Positions 48,783 through 61,586 of a DNA stretch of 64,000 nucleotides are shown piece by piece. The DNA is from Microbotryomycetes sp. JL201 (taxonomy: Eukaryota; Basidiomycota; Microbotryomycetes): assembly GCA_033819885.1 (NCBI GenBank), contig JAQYUZ010000012.1, forward strand, positions 248,001 through 312,000. The letters are read 5' to 3'. A program made the position numbers and the translations under genes. How positions within the stretch are numbered: position 1 is the stretch's first letter; each line of letters starts with the position of its first letter. The notes under the pieces are model-generated. The model did no database searches. It was not told the DNA's origin and saw nothing but the letters and a program-made list of their open reading frames with translations.

Positions 48783-51299
48783 ATGCGACCTGCGTCTGCT
48801 GTCAGTGCGGCGCTCGTCCTTGCGAGCATAGTCGCAGCTGCCGGTGGCCACGATGCAGCATTGCCTCGCCAGACACCTCACATCGGCCATGCTCGACGAC
48901 ACGGTCAAATACAAGCAGGGCACCATCCATTGTCCGGCCGCAGCGCTTCGAACGAGGCAGCTGTCGCAAACACGGACGAAGAGGCGCAGCACCTGAACGA
49001 CACTCAGGTGGCGCCTTTGCCAGAAGCGGTCGGCTTGGACGAGGCACTTTGGAGCAACAAACAAGGGTCACTCGAGCAGCTGGAAGCAGACGACGCAGAC
49101 TTGAAGCCAACAAGAATCCTTCGTAGGGATGGGCCAACGCCTCTGCCGATCGTCAACCCGAAATGGGCCATGGAGCTGAACGCGCTCGAGAAGCGAGGTC
49201 CGAAAGACGGCTTGTTCGACGGTGAACAGCTCGAGACGAAGCTGTTGGTTGTCACGCGCGGCAAGGTCACCGTGACCAAGACAATCACAATCACAAAAAC
49301 CCGAAGTCAGTCTGGACGTGGACGTTATTGTGGATTCAGAAATGAATGAAAAGCTCACAATCATCATCCTCAATACCATGTCAGCCGTCTCTCCGACAGC
49401 GACGAGCACTCAGCGAGCATGCAAGCTCACTGCAGATTGCAAAGGAGTCACTATTCCAGCGAATTCACACAATTATTGCGACCCAAAGAACAGAGTTTGC
49501 ATTTGGAGTGAGTGAGAGGGGTTTTGATGGTGACTTGAGCTCACGGTGATGTGCGCAGAGTGCGACAAAGGATACACTGCTTCTGGTAGCTCGTGCGTTG
49601 TCAATTCCGGCACGACATCATCACAAACGGCAGGACCAACGTTACCTGGATCGCCAAACCCTACATGTTGGGCGCGTTACACCAACACTGACTCGGGTGC
49701 AGTGTACGGCCCTGGCATCGGCTCTTTCCCGATGGCCGCTCGGCCGACAAGCTTTGTTACTCGCAAGTTTGGCGAATCGTCTCTTACTCTCGATGGCCAA
49801 ATCTACCGTGTCGTGGGACCAAGTACGTTCTGCCGGTTCAATTGAAGGACAGGCGTTGACTTGAGTGTGCACCGTCTCAGATATTTATTGGCTCGGTCTC
49901 GATGAAAACGTTTCACCGAGTCCGTCATATCCAAGCAAACAGAGGGTGCGCGAAGCCATGGCTATCGCCGTGGCAATGGGAGCAAATACTGTCCGATCGC
50001 ACACACTCGGCATCAGGTGAGCTGCGACATCCATGGTCGGTAATAGATGCTGACTGACAATTTTGTTCTCTCTAGTACCGGCAACCAGTATAGCGTATGG
50101 CCAAATGCATGGCAAACAAACGATGCGGCGTTCGAGGCTATCGATTATGCCATTTGGGCCGCTCGCAACTATGGTCTGCGCCTCATCATCCCGTTGACGG
50201 ACGAGCACCAATATTACCATGGTGGAAAGTACGATTTCATTCGATGGGCCGGCCTGGACACGAGCAATGGCTACCAGTTCTACACGGACTATGGGGTTCG
50301 AGACATGTTCAAGGCGTACATACGCGTCATCCTCGAGCATGTCAACCAGTTTACGGGCGTGGCCCTCAAAGACGATCCAACGATCTTGGGTAAGCGCTTT
50401 CAATCGAGCTCATCCTTCTTGCACGCTGACATGACTGGCCTCATCAGCATGGGAGACAGGCAACGAGCTGGGCGCTTGGATGCTGAGGGCCGGCGCCCCT
50501 ACAAAGGAATGGACCGAAGACATTGCCGCGTTTATTAAATCGTTCGCGCCCAACCAGCTCGTGGCGGACGGTACCGACGGTCTCATTGACGAAAGCGGAG
50601 TTTTGCGAAATGAAGGAGTTGCTGCGCTCGGAGTCGACCTAGTGTTCGTTGAGCATTCTCATTTGACCGGCGTCCAAGGGCTGACGCGCCATTGCTGCCG
50701 CAGAACCGATCATTTGTATCCTGCTCTTACCTGGCTCGTCGACAAGGACGCCGGCTTCATGCAGTGGTACACGAAGAACTTTTTCATTGGAGAGTTTGAC
50801 TGGACCAACGCTGTAAGTTTGCCTTGCCGAGTGGATCTAACGTGGCTGTCGCAGCGACTGACCGGGTTGGGTGCCACAGCGTGGTGGTGACCCGCCATCG
50901 AGTTTATATTCCATCCTCGAATCTCAGCCGTACTCTGGCTCAATGATGTGGAGCGTATTTGGACACGATGACCAATGCTGCAATTACGTCGTGCATGTAA
51001 GTGACTCACTTGTCGTGCAGGGATTGCTGCCGCAACTTCTGAATTGACGGCTGCATTTTTTTTTGCGTCTTTCAGGACGATGGTTACTCTGCGTACTATC
51101 CGAACGGCAATTCAGACAGCTTGCAACAGCCCTTGCTGCAACTCGTACAGGTCAGTCGAAGAGTATCGATATCTGTCCAGCAGGAGACGAGAAGCTGAGC
51201 GTCAATGCCATGATACAGCACTGGTACAGGATGCGAGGGTTGAGCCCACCGTCCTCGTTGCCAGCCGTCGCTTGCCCTCAACCCGAATTGACGAAATAA
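48783..51299 (+). CDS. Secreted GH5 glycoside hydrolase, endo-beta-1,4-mannanase-like, with N-terminal extension
   Basis: A retaining TIM-barrel hydrolase of the GH5 mannanase type. The ATG at 48783 starts a signal peptide (MRPASAVSAALVLASIVAAA), then about 170 residues of propeptide-like sequence with Kex2-like dibasic sites (ILRRD, ALEKRG). A small Cys-rich module (CKLTADC ... NYCD ... VCIWKCDKGYTASGSSC) precedes the catalytic domain: YWLGLDENVSPSPSYP, MAIAVAMGANTVRSHTLGIS, AIDYAIWAARNYGLRLIIPL, the acid/base Glu in WETGNELGAWM and the nucleophile Glu in FFIGEFDWTNA. The end is SMMWSVFGHDDQC and VHDDGYSAYYPNGNSDS, closing ACPQPELTK. About ten introns. Near 50640 a splice choice is unsettled: either no intron or a weak GC donor giving FVETDHLYPALTW. 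Mannan in wood or in the fungal wall are both possible substrates. Confidence 0.88.
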
Positions 51300-51833
51300 G
51301 ACTCGAATCTATTCGGACCTGTTTTCCTTTCAGAGCATCAATTCTTTCTTCGCATGATTTTCGTCGTTCTCAATGTGCTTGTACTATTCGTATTCTCTTT
51401 CGCTTGGAGCGCTCGCGTGGTCAATCCGCCGCTGGATGCTCGCCAGTCATTCCCTCTCTGTCTCCGTTCCAATCGGTGCAATCAGACACTTTTTACTCCG
51501 CGATGCGTGTATTCAGATTTTGTGAATACATGTTTTACGCCATGAGCAACGGTCGTACTTGATTCAACAGACAGAAAGTAACGACTACGACAGCGCGATC
51601 CTAGTTGGTTTAGAGCTTTGCCGACTCGGACACTGTGTGCACGTCTGGTGAGTCACTGAAGCGCCACAAGAAAGATCACAACGGGGAGAATGACGCTCAC
51701 GTTGTCCGACTTTCATGGGCGCGGCCGTCTTTGTCAAGACCTTCTTCGAGTGAAACTCTGATTTGTGTGTTTTTTTTTTTGCGTTGGAGCAAAGGGGGCA
51801 GGGAGATTGAAGCAAAGTCGTAAAGTCAGGGAC
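51300..51833. other. Convergent 3' spacer between GH5 and cytochrome-b5-like genes
   Basis: 534 nt between two convergent stops. It contains a T11 run at 51770-51780, close to the minus-strand gene's 3' end. Short frames on both strands show no recognisable protein. Confidence 0.5.
51770..51780. repeat. T11 homopolymer
   Basis: Eleven consecutive T, directly readable, preceded by gtgtg. Intergenic; a common slippage site. Confidence 0.9.
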
Positions 51834-52519
51834 TTAAACCGGGACAAGCGAGCCCAGACTCGGCCAGGTATTCTCTTTAGACTGACTCCAGAACTTTTCA
51901 GAAGCGTCTCCTCCGCACGAGCTGGATAGAGTCCGTCGTGGATGGGAGCACGTCAGCAGAGGTTTTCACATTGATACGCGGTTTCTGAAACTATGGGAGA
52001 CTGACTTGACCAAGATCTTCTTGCCACCTGAGAATGTAATGCATGTTAGAGCGCGCGCGTGGCTGCGCATGGACAAGCAGACTGACCTGGGTGCTCGTCG
52101 CTGCAGAAGTAACGGGGCAAGTAAAGATGGGCGTAGTCCAAGTCAGTGTCATACGTTCTGAGAACGAAAGCCAAACATTCCCCGGCCGGGAACCAAATCG
52201 TGCTTGGGCAACCATCGCTTCTGTGGCGCGACTCGGGTACTCGAGACACCGGGCACGAGCGGGGGGGGTGGCTTGGTCGGTGAGAACAAGGAGCAGAGTT
52301 TGGACTAGAGTGTATCGGAGGCATACTCACGCAAACTCTGTGACGTCATACACGCCGCCGTCGATCGCAACGAGGAGCTGCTTGGCATCTTTGCCGTGCG
52401 CGCTCAAGTCCTTCAGGGTAAACTGCACGCGTATACAAGGTCAGGTCGGATCCACTCGGATGCAAGCTTCAAATGACGAGGCTTGGTGGTACAAAACATT
52501 GGCTCACAGTCTTTGACAT
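51834..52519 (-). CDS. Minimal cytochrome-b5-like protein, 75 residues in five exons
   Basis: By splicing I obtain exons at 52508-52519, 52331-52422, 52087-52100, 52006-52027 and 51834-51921 (12, 92, 14, 22 and 88 nt; sum 228). The protein reads MSKTFTLKDLSAHGKDAKQL, then LVAIDGGVYDVTEFADEHPG, GKKILVNSCGGDASEKFWSQ, and ends SLGSLVPV. The haem pocket motif HPGG and the preceding VYDVTEFADE are classic cytochrome b5. The region after DASEKFW normally supplies the second haem-ligand His (KYHN-like); here it reads SQSKEN, with no His. No membrane anchor is present, so it would be soluble. The 230-nt second intron (52101-52330) is long for this genome. Splice sites are canonical GT-AG throughout. 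If the second ligand is truly lost, haem binding may be weak or replaced by sterol binding as in MAPR proteins. Confidence 0.72.
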
Positions 52520-52702
52520 AGTGTCGGCGCTGTTTGTGTGGGGGTTCAAGCAACAAACAAAAGCACGCGCGTCATTGGTCAAGAGAACGCCAGTTTGTAG
52601 GAAGGAATTACATCAATGGCACAGCGGGGGTTGAGCATATTCGTCAATAGAGCGTAAATCAAAAACAAATGCGAGAACGAGAGCATAATGCACAAAGAAA
52701 AC

Positions 52703-55049
<2,347 letters not shown>

Positions 55050-55272
55050 AGGGGGAAGATGCGGCACGCGAGGTGTTGAATGAGTCGCACCGCACGACCC
55101 ACGCTGCACAGCAACAATCTCACCATTGTAGGCTGACTGCGCCAGTAGGCAGTGGACTTGAGCTAGTATCAACGCGCGAAAGACGCGTCCGAGTGACGTT
55201 GGAAGAATGCGCGAACCGTGCATCGGCGCACAGCATTCATCCCAAACGGGGCTCGAGCGCGCACAGAATCGC

Positions 55273-56978
55273 TTACAAGTCACTAGCTCGATACGTGAAA
55301 CGCCCACCTAGCATGGTCGCAGCTACTCTCGTCGCTCGTAAATCTTTTGCACTCGCCGTCAGGGGGTTGCTATCTATCACACACAAGTCCGCCACCTCCC
55401 CGACCTGACCACACACAATACAACGCATGTCAGTACGCGCCATGCTAGCCAGTGCCAGCTCATAAACAAGACTTGCATTGATTGACGCTCTTCCATTGAC
55501 TGTAGACGCTTCGAATGCCTCCCTATTCGTCAGCCTTTGCTCTTCGTGCCAGCCACCGAGACCTTCCTGCCCGGCGCGCTCGCGGCTGATGGCGGCGGCC
55601 ATCGCTCCCCACGGCTCGAGAGGAGCAACAGGACAGTCGCTACCTAAGCGGATGTGAGCGCCATGGTCGACAAGCCACCGATACGGGAAAGCACGATGCT
55701 CGCGCCCAGGCCAAAATCGTTCGCACAGCTCGACGTCATCATTGAGGTGCTCTGGTTGAATAGACGCAATGATACCAAGCTGTGCGAACAAGGGCAAGTC
55801 TCGCTCTTCGAGCAACTGGGCATGCTCGATGGATGAGCCCGGCGGAGCAGGAGGATCAAGCGCCGCGAGAGCTCGCAGCGTTCGTCCGTTCGCTTCGTCG
55901 CCGATCGCATGCACGGCGAGCTTGAAGCCATGTTGAACACCGCGCTCGAGCATTGACTGGAGAGTCTTGTCCTCATAGATCCACAGGCCGAAATTATCTG
56001 GCTCGTTTGGGTAGGCGTGGCAGCAAAATGCTGTTCGAGCACCCAGGCTACCGTCCGTGATTATCTTGTACGGCCCTACAGTGAGAAGGCCATTACCTCC
56101 AGGAATCGGGTCTCCAGATTTCAACCCGCGCGAAATGGCATCAGAAAGGTGCGCGCAATACATTCCTACGTCTACGCGGAGGGTGTCGAAGCCTTTGGCG
56201 ACCCGACCGAGCCAGTTCGGAATATTGTGCTTCATCTCGAGATCGACAATGGCAGTGATCCCTCTCGCGCTGGTGAGCTATCAGCTTTGAAACTGGCAAG
56301 GCCAAGAACGAAGCACTCACGCAGCGGCTTTGGCAGAAGCTTGAATCAATGGCCACAATTCGTCTTCGTTTAAGCTGTTGACAACACCCGTCGCATCAAA
56401 CGCTGGCTTTTCAAACAGCACGCCCGTTTCGGTGGCGGGGTCGAGCCCCACCATCCTCAGAGCGGCTGTATTGAGCCATATCGAGTGCAAGTCCCCGGAT
56501 ATGCAAACGACCGGTCTTTCCGGAGCTGCGATCGCGTCCAAATTTTCCTTTGTCATCTCTTCAATATCTGGCCATTTTCCGACACGACTGCGCATTTAGA
56601 CATCAGCCGGCGGCGGCAGTCATATTCAGAACAGAGGGCTGACAAATCTCTGCCGACTATCGGCGTCGTGTTTCGCGTGTCAGGATCAGCTTGGATTGCC
56701 TGCTTCATGATGCCAATCGCGTGCCTGGCCGATACTGCGTCGGCCAAGCTCGGTCTGCTCAGATTCAGAGTCCATGCCGAGAAGTGGGTGTGCGCGTCAA
56801 CTAGGCTGGGTGCAATGTACAGCCGCGACTGGAGGTCGACCATGTTGCCGCCCGGCACCGACCTCTTTGACGACGGTTCAATCAAGGAAACCATGCCATT
56901 CTCGACGGTGACCGTAAAAGTCTCATCCGATGGAGCGTCCACCAGGCGTGCGTTGATGAATGTGGTCTTCTCGGTCAT
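55273..56978 (-). CDS. Amidohydrolase, YtcJ-like (Amidohydro_3 family)
   Basis: A metal-dependent hydrolase of the amidohydrolase superfamily; the substrate cannot be read. The ATG at 56978 gives MTEKTTFINARLVDAPSDET and the small beta-sandwich, then the metal motif HxH in LVDAHTHFSAWTLN. Later exons give VVCISGDLHSIWLNTAALR (family hallmark: D-x-H then N), TGVLFEKPAFD, ITDGSLGARTAFC (GSLGSR-like signature of YtcJ proteins), LAVHAIGDEANGRTLRA (metal His), SIEHAQLL (metal His) and RLGSDCPVAPLEPWGAM (metal Asp). The C-terminus GEVADLCVIDSNPL closes the sandwich. Normal length of about 540 residues. Two to three introns, short. Divergent from the GPI-glycoprotein gene. Confidence 0.92.
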
Positions 56979-57320
56979 GGCTCAGGCGCGAGTCATCCAG
57001 GAGAGTTGTGCGACCGTGTTCTGGAAAGCTGGGGTTGCGCCCGTGGGGGGGGGGGGGGGGGACCACCCCGAGCCGGATGTATGCATGCAGACGAATGCTG
57101 TTGTGCCATAGGTGCGATGTGGATGCAGAGTGTACCGAATGCGCATGACCAGAAAGTGGATGATCCTGCATCTCGCAGACTATATTCGATGTTGAGTGAT
57201 CGTCATGGCCAAAAATGGCGTTCGAGCTGGGCGCTGCGCTGCTGTGCAATTTGACATCGCGGCCCGTGCGATCCGCTGGAGAAACGCCACTGGCAACGTT
57301 TTCGCCTCCCACCCACAGCC
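56979..57320. promoter_or_regulatory. Divergent promoter region between amidohydrolase and GPI-glycoprotein genes, with a G17 run
   Basis: 342 nt between two divergent start codons. It contains an uninterrupted run of 17 G at 57045-57061. No TATA element is apparent and no gene is supported. Confidence 0.5.
57045..57061. repeat. G17 homopolymer
   Basis: Seventeen consecutive G on the plus strand, flanked by cccgt and accacc. The longest homopolymer in the window. It could fold as a G-quadruplex or reflect sequencing or assembly length error. Confidence 0.9.
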
Positions 57321-59129
57321 ATGCTCACGCACATTGTCGCTGCAGCAGCTGTTGCGTCTGCCGTCTTGGCACAAGACGCCTTGGTCGACAAGCGGTTCGA
57401 ATGGAACAACTTGGTCCGTCGCGAAACGCGATCGATTCCGTTCGGCTGCGAGCGTGTGCGAGCGAGCTGACGCACGATTCTTGTGCAGCCGAACCAGGCA
57501 GACACCTCGGATGGCGAACGTGGTCGCCAGACTGGCTACAACCGGTGAGAGCGCGCGCTCTTTGCGAGGCGCGGTGACTCCCGTCAATGCTCCGAGATGA
57601 GCGGCTGCCACGCGAGAGCGCACGCACCCGCGAGCATGCGACCCGAGTCGGAAACTGACATGCAAGCTCGTCGCAGATGCAATTCTACCACTGAGGGCCC
57701 CACTTCGCTCTGCCAGACCGCCCACATCGTCTCTGTCGATGGTGCGTGACCTGTTTTCTCTGCGGGCGCTCCGTGCGCTGACGCCGAGGTCATGCCTCTG
57801 GCCACTCGCAGATTTCTGCTTGTGGGCGCCGCGAGAGCCTAACGGAATCGTCGGCAATGTTGAAGGCGAGATGGGTCAGTCTGCTCGCGGGTACAGCCGT
57901 CGGGCGCTCGGCTGACACGGTGGCGAGTTGCGCAGTGGCGTGGTGCACAAAGCCCGGCTACGGCACGCGCTTGATTCCAGCTGGCGCTTTGACGGGTGTC
58001 CAATTCATGAAAACCCCACATTACTTGCAGGTGACCTGCCGATTGTCTCAAATTGACCGACGTTGAGATGCCTTTTCTGACGTTGCTTCAAACCTCTCCC
58101 GCAGGTGACCGGCCTGATCAAGCAAGACATGATCAATATTCAGGCAGACGACGACGGAGGAGAGATGGACAGTGCAGGCGCCGATCAGGCATGTGCCCTG
58201 GAAAAATCTGCCTCTCCCGACACTGCTGACTCCGCCGCCTTGCTCGCTACAGCGCGGCAACCCGCTCGGTGGCCTCGTGTTCACGCCTTCGTTCGGTCAG
58301 AACGCTTCAACACTGACGCCTGGCCAAGACGCAGCCAACGTCATCAACGGCACCGGATGGCAGCAGGTCATCCGCTGGCACAATTTCATGGGCGCCAACC
58401 AGTTCTGCTTCAAGGCCTGCGATCCCTCTTACGAGGGCGACTATAGGCTGTGCGAGCACGTGTAAGTGCTGTCGAATCAGTCTACGGAAGAAACTTTCTG
58501 ACCGTGTCTCGACCTGTTCCAACGTCATTCGCGTCACCACTCGCATCTCCATTCCGTGCTCCCGTCTGCGTCTTGCAAAGGTACGACCGCGTGGGATGCA
58601 ACGTGAATGCGCCTGCGGCGTACCGTGAAGGAGCTTTCGAAAGCTGCTTGGGAGATGACCAGCTTCCGCCGGGCGTGTACGTCGGTGCAGATGGCGCCAC
58701 AAGCACGTGGTACCAGCCCGGAGAAGGTACAGCGATCGGAGAGCTGCCGTACACTCCTGCTATTCCGGCTTCGTCGCAGTGCACAACCTACCGATCTGAA
58801 GAGATTTTCGCGGTGGCTTCGGTGAGCTTATCGGAACAAAGCCGACCCGGGCAAATCGTTCCTGCTCTGACTTACCCTTTCGCCGATATAAACAGTCCAC
58901 TTCATCCGCTGCTTCGTCGGCCGCGCCTACTGATAGTGCCTCTGCCACGAACTCCGAGTCTCAGCCTCAGCAGTCCAATGGTGGCTCGACGCCCGTCGCA
59001 ACCGGTACGGGCTCAAACCCGTCAGCATCGCCATCGAGCGGACCTTCTTCGGCAGGCAGCACTGTCGGCGTCACATTTGGCGCTGCCGCCTTGGTCGCCG
59101 CGGCCGTCGCTGTCGCTGCGGCATTTTAA
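57321..59129 (+). CDS. Secreted GPI-anchored glycoprotein of the basidiomycete 'macrophage activating glycoprotein' type
   Basis: The ATG at 57321 starts a signal peptide (MLTHIVAAAVASAVLAQDAL) followed by a dibasic site (VDKRF). Exons then give WNNLPNQADTSDGERG, CNSTTEGPTSLCQTA, FCLWAPREPNGIVGNVEGEM, VAWCTKPGYGTRLIPAGALT, GVQFMKTPHYLQVTG, DDDGGEMD, NPLGGLVFTPSFGQN, QFCFKACDPSYEGDYRLCEH and YDRVGCNVNAPAAY. These Cys-rich motifs (LWAP, AWCTK-GYGTRLIP, NFM-QFCFKAC, CEHxYD) are those of proteins annotated in basidiomycetes as macrophage activating glycoprotein. A Ser/Thr-rich stalk follows, and the C-terminus GVTFGAAALVAAAVAVAAAF is a GPI-attachment tail. So the product is likely at the cell wall. 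The biochemical role is unknown. About six introns. Confidence 0.87.
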
Positions 59130-59486
59130 AATACTTAGAGAGCTCTCATGCGAATGCTCGGGGATCTCTCATAGACACTTGAAATTTTTATCATCCATGC
59201 TCGACTCTTTCTCCTGCCTTTCCGTAATACTTCTTATCCTCTTTCTGCAATCTGGGCACTGCTTTGTCGATGTTGACAGATGACGTGATATTTGCTTGAG
59301 ATGTTTGTCAGCGACCATGTGCTGCTGACTACTGCCACGCGATCAGCGTAAGCAGGCGGACGTCCGCTTGTGGAGAGTGATTCGGCCCTTGGAGGCCCTT
59401 GGAGGCCCTCCTGAGGGTTTACTTGAACGAACCGACTCATTCTCATTTCTCTTGCATACACACCCACGGTTTGCACAAACGTCATA
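59130..59486. other. Spacer upstream of the first aldo/keto reductase
   Basis: 357 nt with no gene. It contains two tandem copies of a 10-mer, ggcccttgga, plus a partial third at 59384-59411. Confidence 0.5.
59384..59411 (+). repeat. Short tandem repeat, unit ggcccttgga
   Basis: Two perfect copies at 59384-59393 and 59394-59403, then a partial copy ggccctcc. It lies about 80 nt before the start codon of the first aldo/keto reductase and is not seen at the same place before the second. Confidence 0.85.
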
Positions 59487-61182
59487 ATGTCCATCTTTGC
59501 GCCCAACCCCGAGCCCAAGACACCACTTGGTCGCCATCGTATTCTTTCTCCAACTGCAGGCGTGCGCGTCTCGCCTTTGCAGCTCGGCGCCATGTCGATT
59601 GGGGAGGCCTGGTCAGGCATGATGGGCGAGTCTTGTCCTCTATGACGCACAGACATATTTTGTTGACCGGCTTATAATCAGGCGTGATGGACAAGCAACA
59701 GAGTTTCAAACTGCTTGACGCCTTTGTTGATGCCGGAGGAAATTTCATGTACGAAACAGCGTTATGGAACAAAATTGAATAGTGCTCATCGAGTCTGTCT
59801 CTGTCGCTACAGTGACACGGCCAATAATTACCAAAACGACGAGTCGGAACTATTCATTGGCGAGTGGATGAAGGAGCGAAACTTGCGCGATCGCATCGTA
59901 CTGGCCACAAAATACAGCACGAACTACAAGCAGTATTCGGATGGGAAGAATGAGACCGTCAATTTTGGCGGTAATTCAAAAAAGTCGATGCACCTGTCTG
60001 TCCGAGATTCACTCAAAAAGTTGCAGACGGACTATATCGATATCCTATGCAAGTCTTTCCCGCTGTTTCTCCGAGCCGTTTGTGGATCAAGCTGACGCGA
60101 CTCTCTTGTGTGCAGACATTCGTGAGTCGCTCCACTCCTCGGCTGCCTAGACACGTAATCATGACCGTTTCAATCCCAGACTGGTGGGACTACACTACTT
60201 CAATCGAGGAAGTAATGGATGCACTCCACATTCTCGTCGAACAAGGAAAGGTAAGCAAGCAAACATATCGCTACGCATAAATCTTCGCGCTGAAAAGTAA
60301 AAGCAGGTCCTGTACTTGGGCGCATCCGACACACCGGCATGGGTTGTCTCTGCCGCCAACACGTATGCCAAAGCACAAGGCAAGACTCCATTCGTGGTTT
60401 ACCAAGGTCGTTGGAATGTCATGCTGCGCGATTTTGAGCGCGACATTCTGCCTCTATGTCGAGCTTTTGGGATGGCACTTGCGCCATGGGGAGTTCTCGG
60501 TGGCGGCCGTTTACAGAGCAAGAAACAAGTGCGTCAATGGCCTCGAGCGCGGACATGAACCTTCCTGCTGAAACTCTCTCGGGTCCGCACAGCTCGAGGA
60601 CCGCAAAGCGAAAGGTGAAAGCATTCGTGCTGTGCGCGGCGGCGCAGAGCAAACCGAGGACGAGGTCAAATATTCCGAGACCTTGTCCGCCATTGCGAAA
60701 GAACATGGACTGGAGAGCTTGACTGCCGTCTGTCTTGCCTGTGAGTTTCCCTTTTGCGGCGACGTTTGAGGCAGGGTGATTGACGGTTTAAACCAATCGC
60801 GCAGACGTCATGAGCAAGACACCTTATGTCTTCCCACTCATCGGGTGAGTCACATCATCGCATGTCGCATAAGACGATGCCTCTGACCCTCTGCGCATTC
60901 AGTGGCCGCAAAGTCGAGGTGTGTATTAAAAACAGGGGGTGCCACCCCTACACAGAGCTGACGCTGGAAGTCGTCCAATAGCACCTCCAAGAAAATATCA
61001 AAGCACTTTCAATCAAATTGACAGCTGAACAGATCAAGCGAATCGAAGATGTCAAGCCGTTCGACATGGGCTTTCCGCACTCGTTTGTCGGCACTGACCC
61101 GTCTATCGAGGGAAAGAGTGGCAATTTCCTCATCAACACAGGTGGATGGGTCGATTTTATGAAGGGTCCGCAGCCTCTTTAG
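59487..61182 (+). CDS. Aldo/keto reductase, aryl-alcohol dehydrogenase type, tandem copy 1
   Basis: An NADPH-dependent AKR of the aryl-alcohol dehydrogenase (AAD)/norsolorinic-acid-reductase-like group. The start at 59487 gives [20 protein letters not shown], then [50 protein letters not shown] (catalytic Asp and Tyr), [17 protein letters not shown] (catalytic Lys), [20 protein letters not shown] (catalytic His), [55 protein letters not shown], then [20 protein letters not shown] (cofactor site) and the end FMKGPQPL. The tetrad is intact. The His codon is assembled across a 6-nt micro-exon (60116-60121), and the intron before it begins with GC. About ten introns; all exons keep frame, so it looks functional. 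Copy 2 follows 404 nt downstream. Confidence 0.92.
59865..59968 (+). repeat. 104-nt tract identical to 61972-62075
   Basis: Reading both copies base by base I find no difference over 104 nt, while the exon sequence directly upstream and downstream differs at many third positions. It covers the exon from [10 protein letters not shown] to ETVNFG. Confidence 0.9.
60049..60115 (+). other. GC-AG intron preceding the micro-exon in AKR copy 1
   Basis: Starts gcaagtct and ends gtgtgcag; contains a branch-like gctgac. Copy 2 has a GT donor (gtgcgt) at the matching place, 62156. Length 67 nt. Confidence 0.8.
60116..60121 (+). other. 6-nt micro-exon of AKR copy 1
   Basis: The six bases acattc lie between gtgcag and gtgagt. 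Joining ATCCTAT, ACATTC and ACTGGTGG gives I-L-Y-I-H-W-W, exactly the conserved AKR motif with the catalytic His, whereas skipping it removes two residues and this His. Confidence 0.85.
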
Positions 61183-61586
61183 ATAGTCTCAGTACTGAGA
61201 CTCGCCCGAGCGCGAGCGGAGTTCCAGTCTATACATTCTGTGGACTGAATAGCCCGGGGAGGTGCTTGACCTAAGCGATTCCTTGTAGGTATCACTTGTT
61301 GCATTGCCGGCGGCGAGCCAGTTTTCACTGACTGTCGCGGAATGCCGGGCCTCCACTTCAGCGGCTCGTACATATTTTCTGTGCCGAAGAGGCTGACGTG
61401 GGATTTACAGCCTCATAAATATGAAAGAATCTTGCACATCGACAATCGTGTACGAGTCCTGTAAAAATATGCATGTGCGCAAGCTCTGCGATGACGATCA
61501 CGTTGTGGAGGCCCTGCCCTCGAACAACCCTTCCTCTGGCCTCCTCCTCTTCTTTCTTCTATACCCTTCACCCACTATCATACGAG
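61183..61586. other. Spacer between the two aldo/keto reductase copies
   Basis: 404 nt with no supported gene. A pyrimidine-rich stretch (about 61535-61575) precedes the second start codon, a common fungal promoter feature. Confidence 0.5.

Noticed and set aside
60931-60951. Inverted-repeat-like run gggggtgccacccc in an intron of AKR copy 1
   Set aside because: The stem is short, absent from copy 2, and intronic; probably chance.
59487-61182. AKR copy 1 as a pseudogene
   Set aside because: Apparent breaks vanish once the GC-AG intron and the 6-nt exon are used; the active-site tetrad and all frames are intact.
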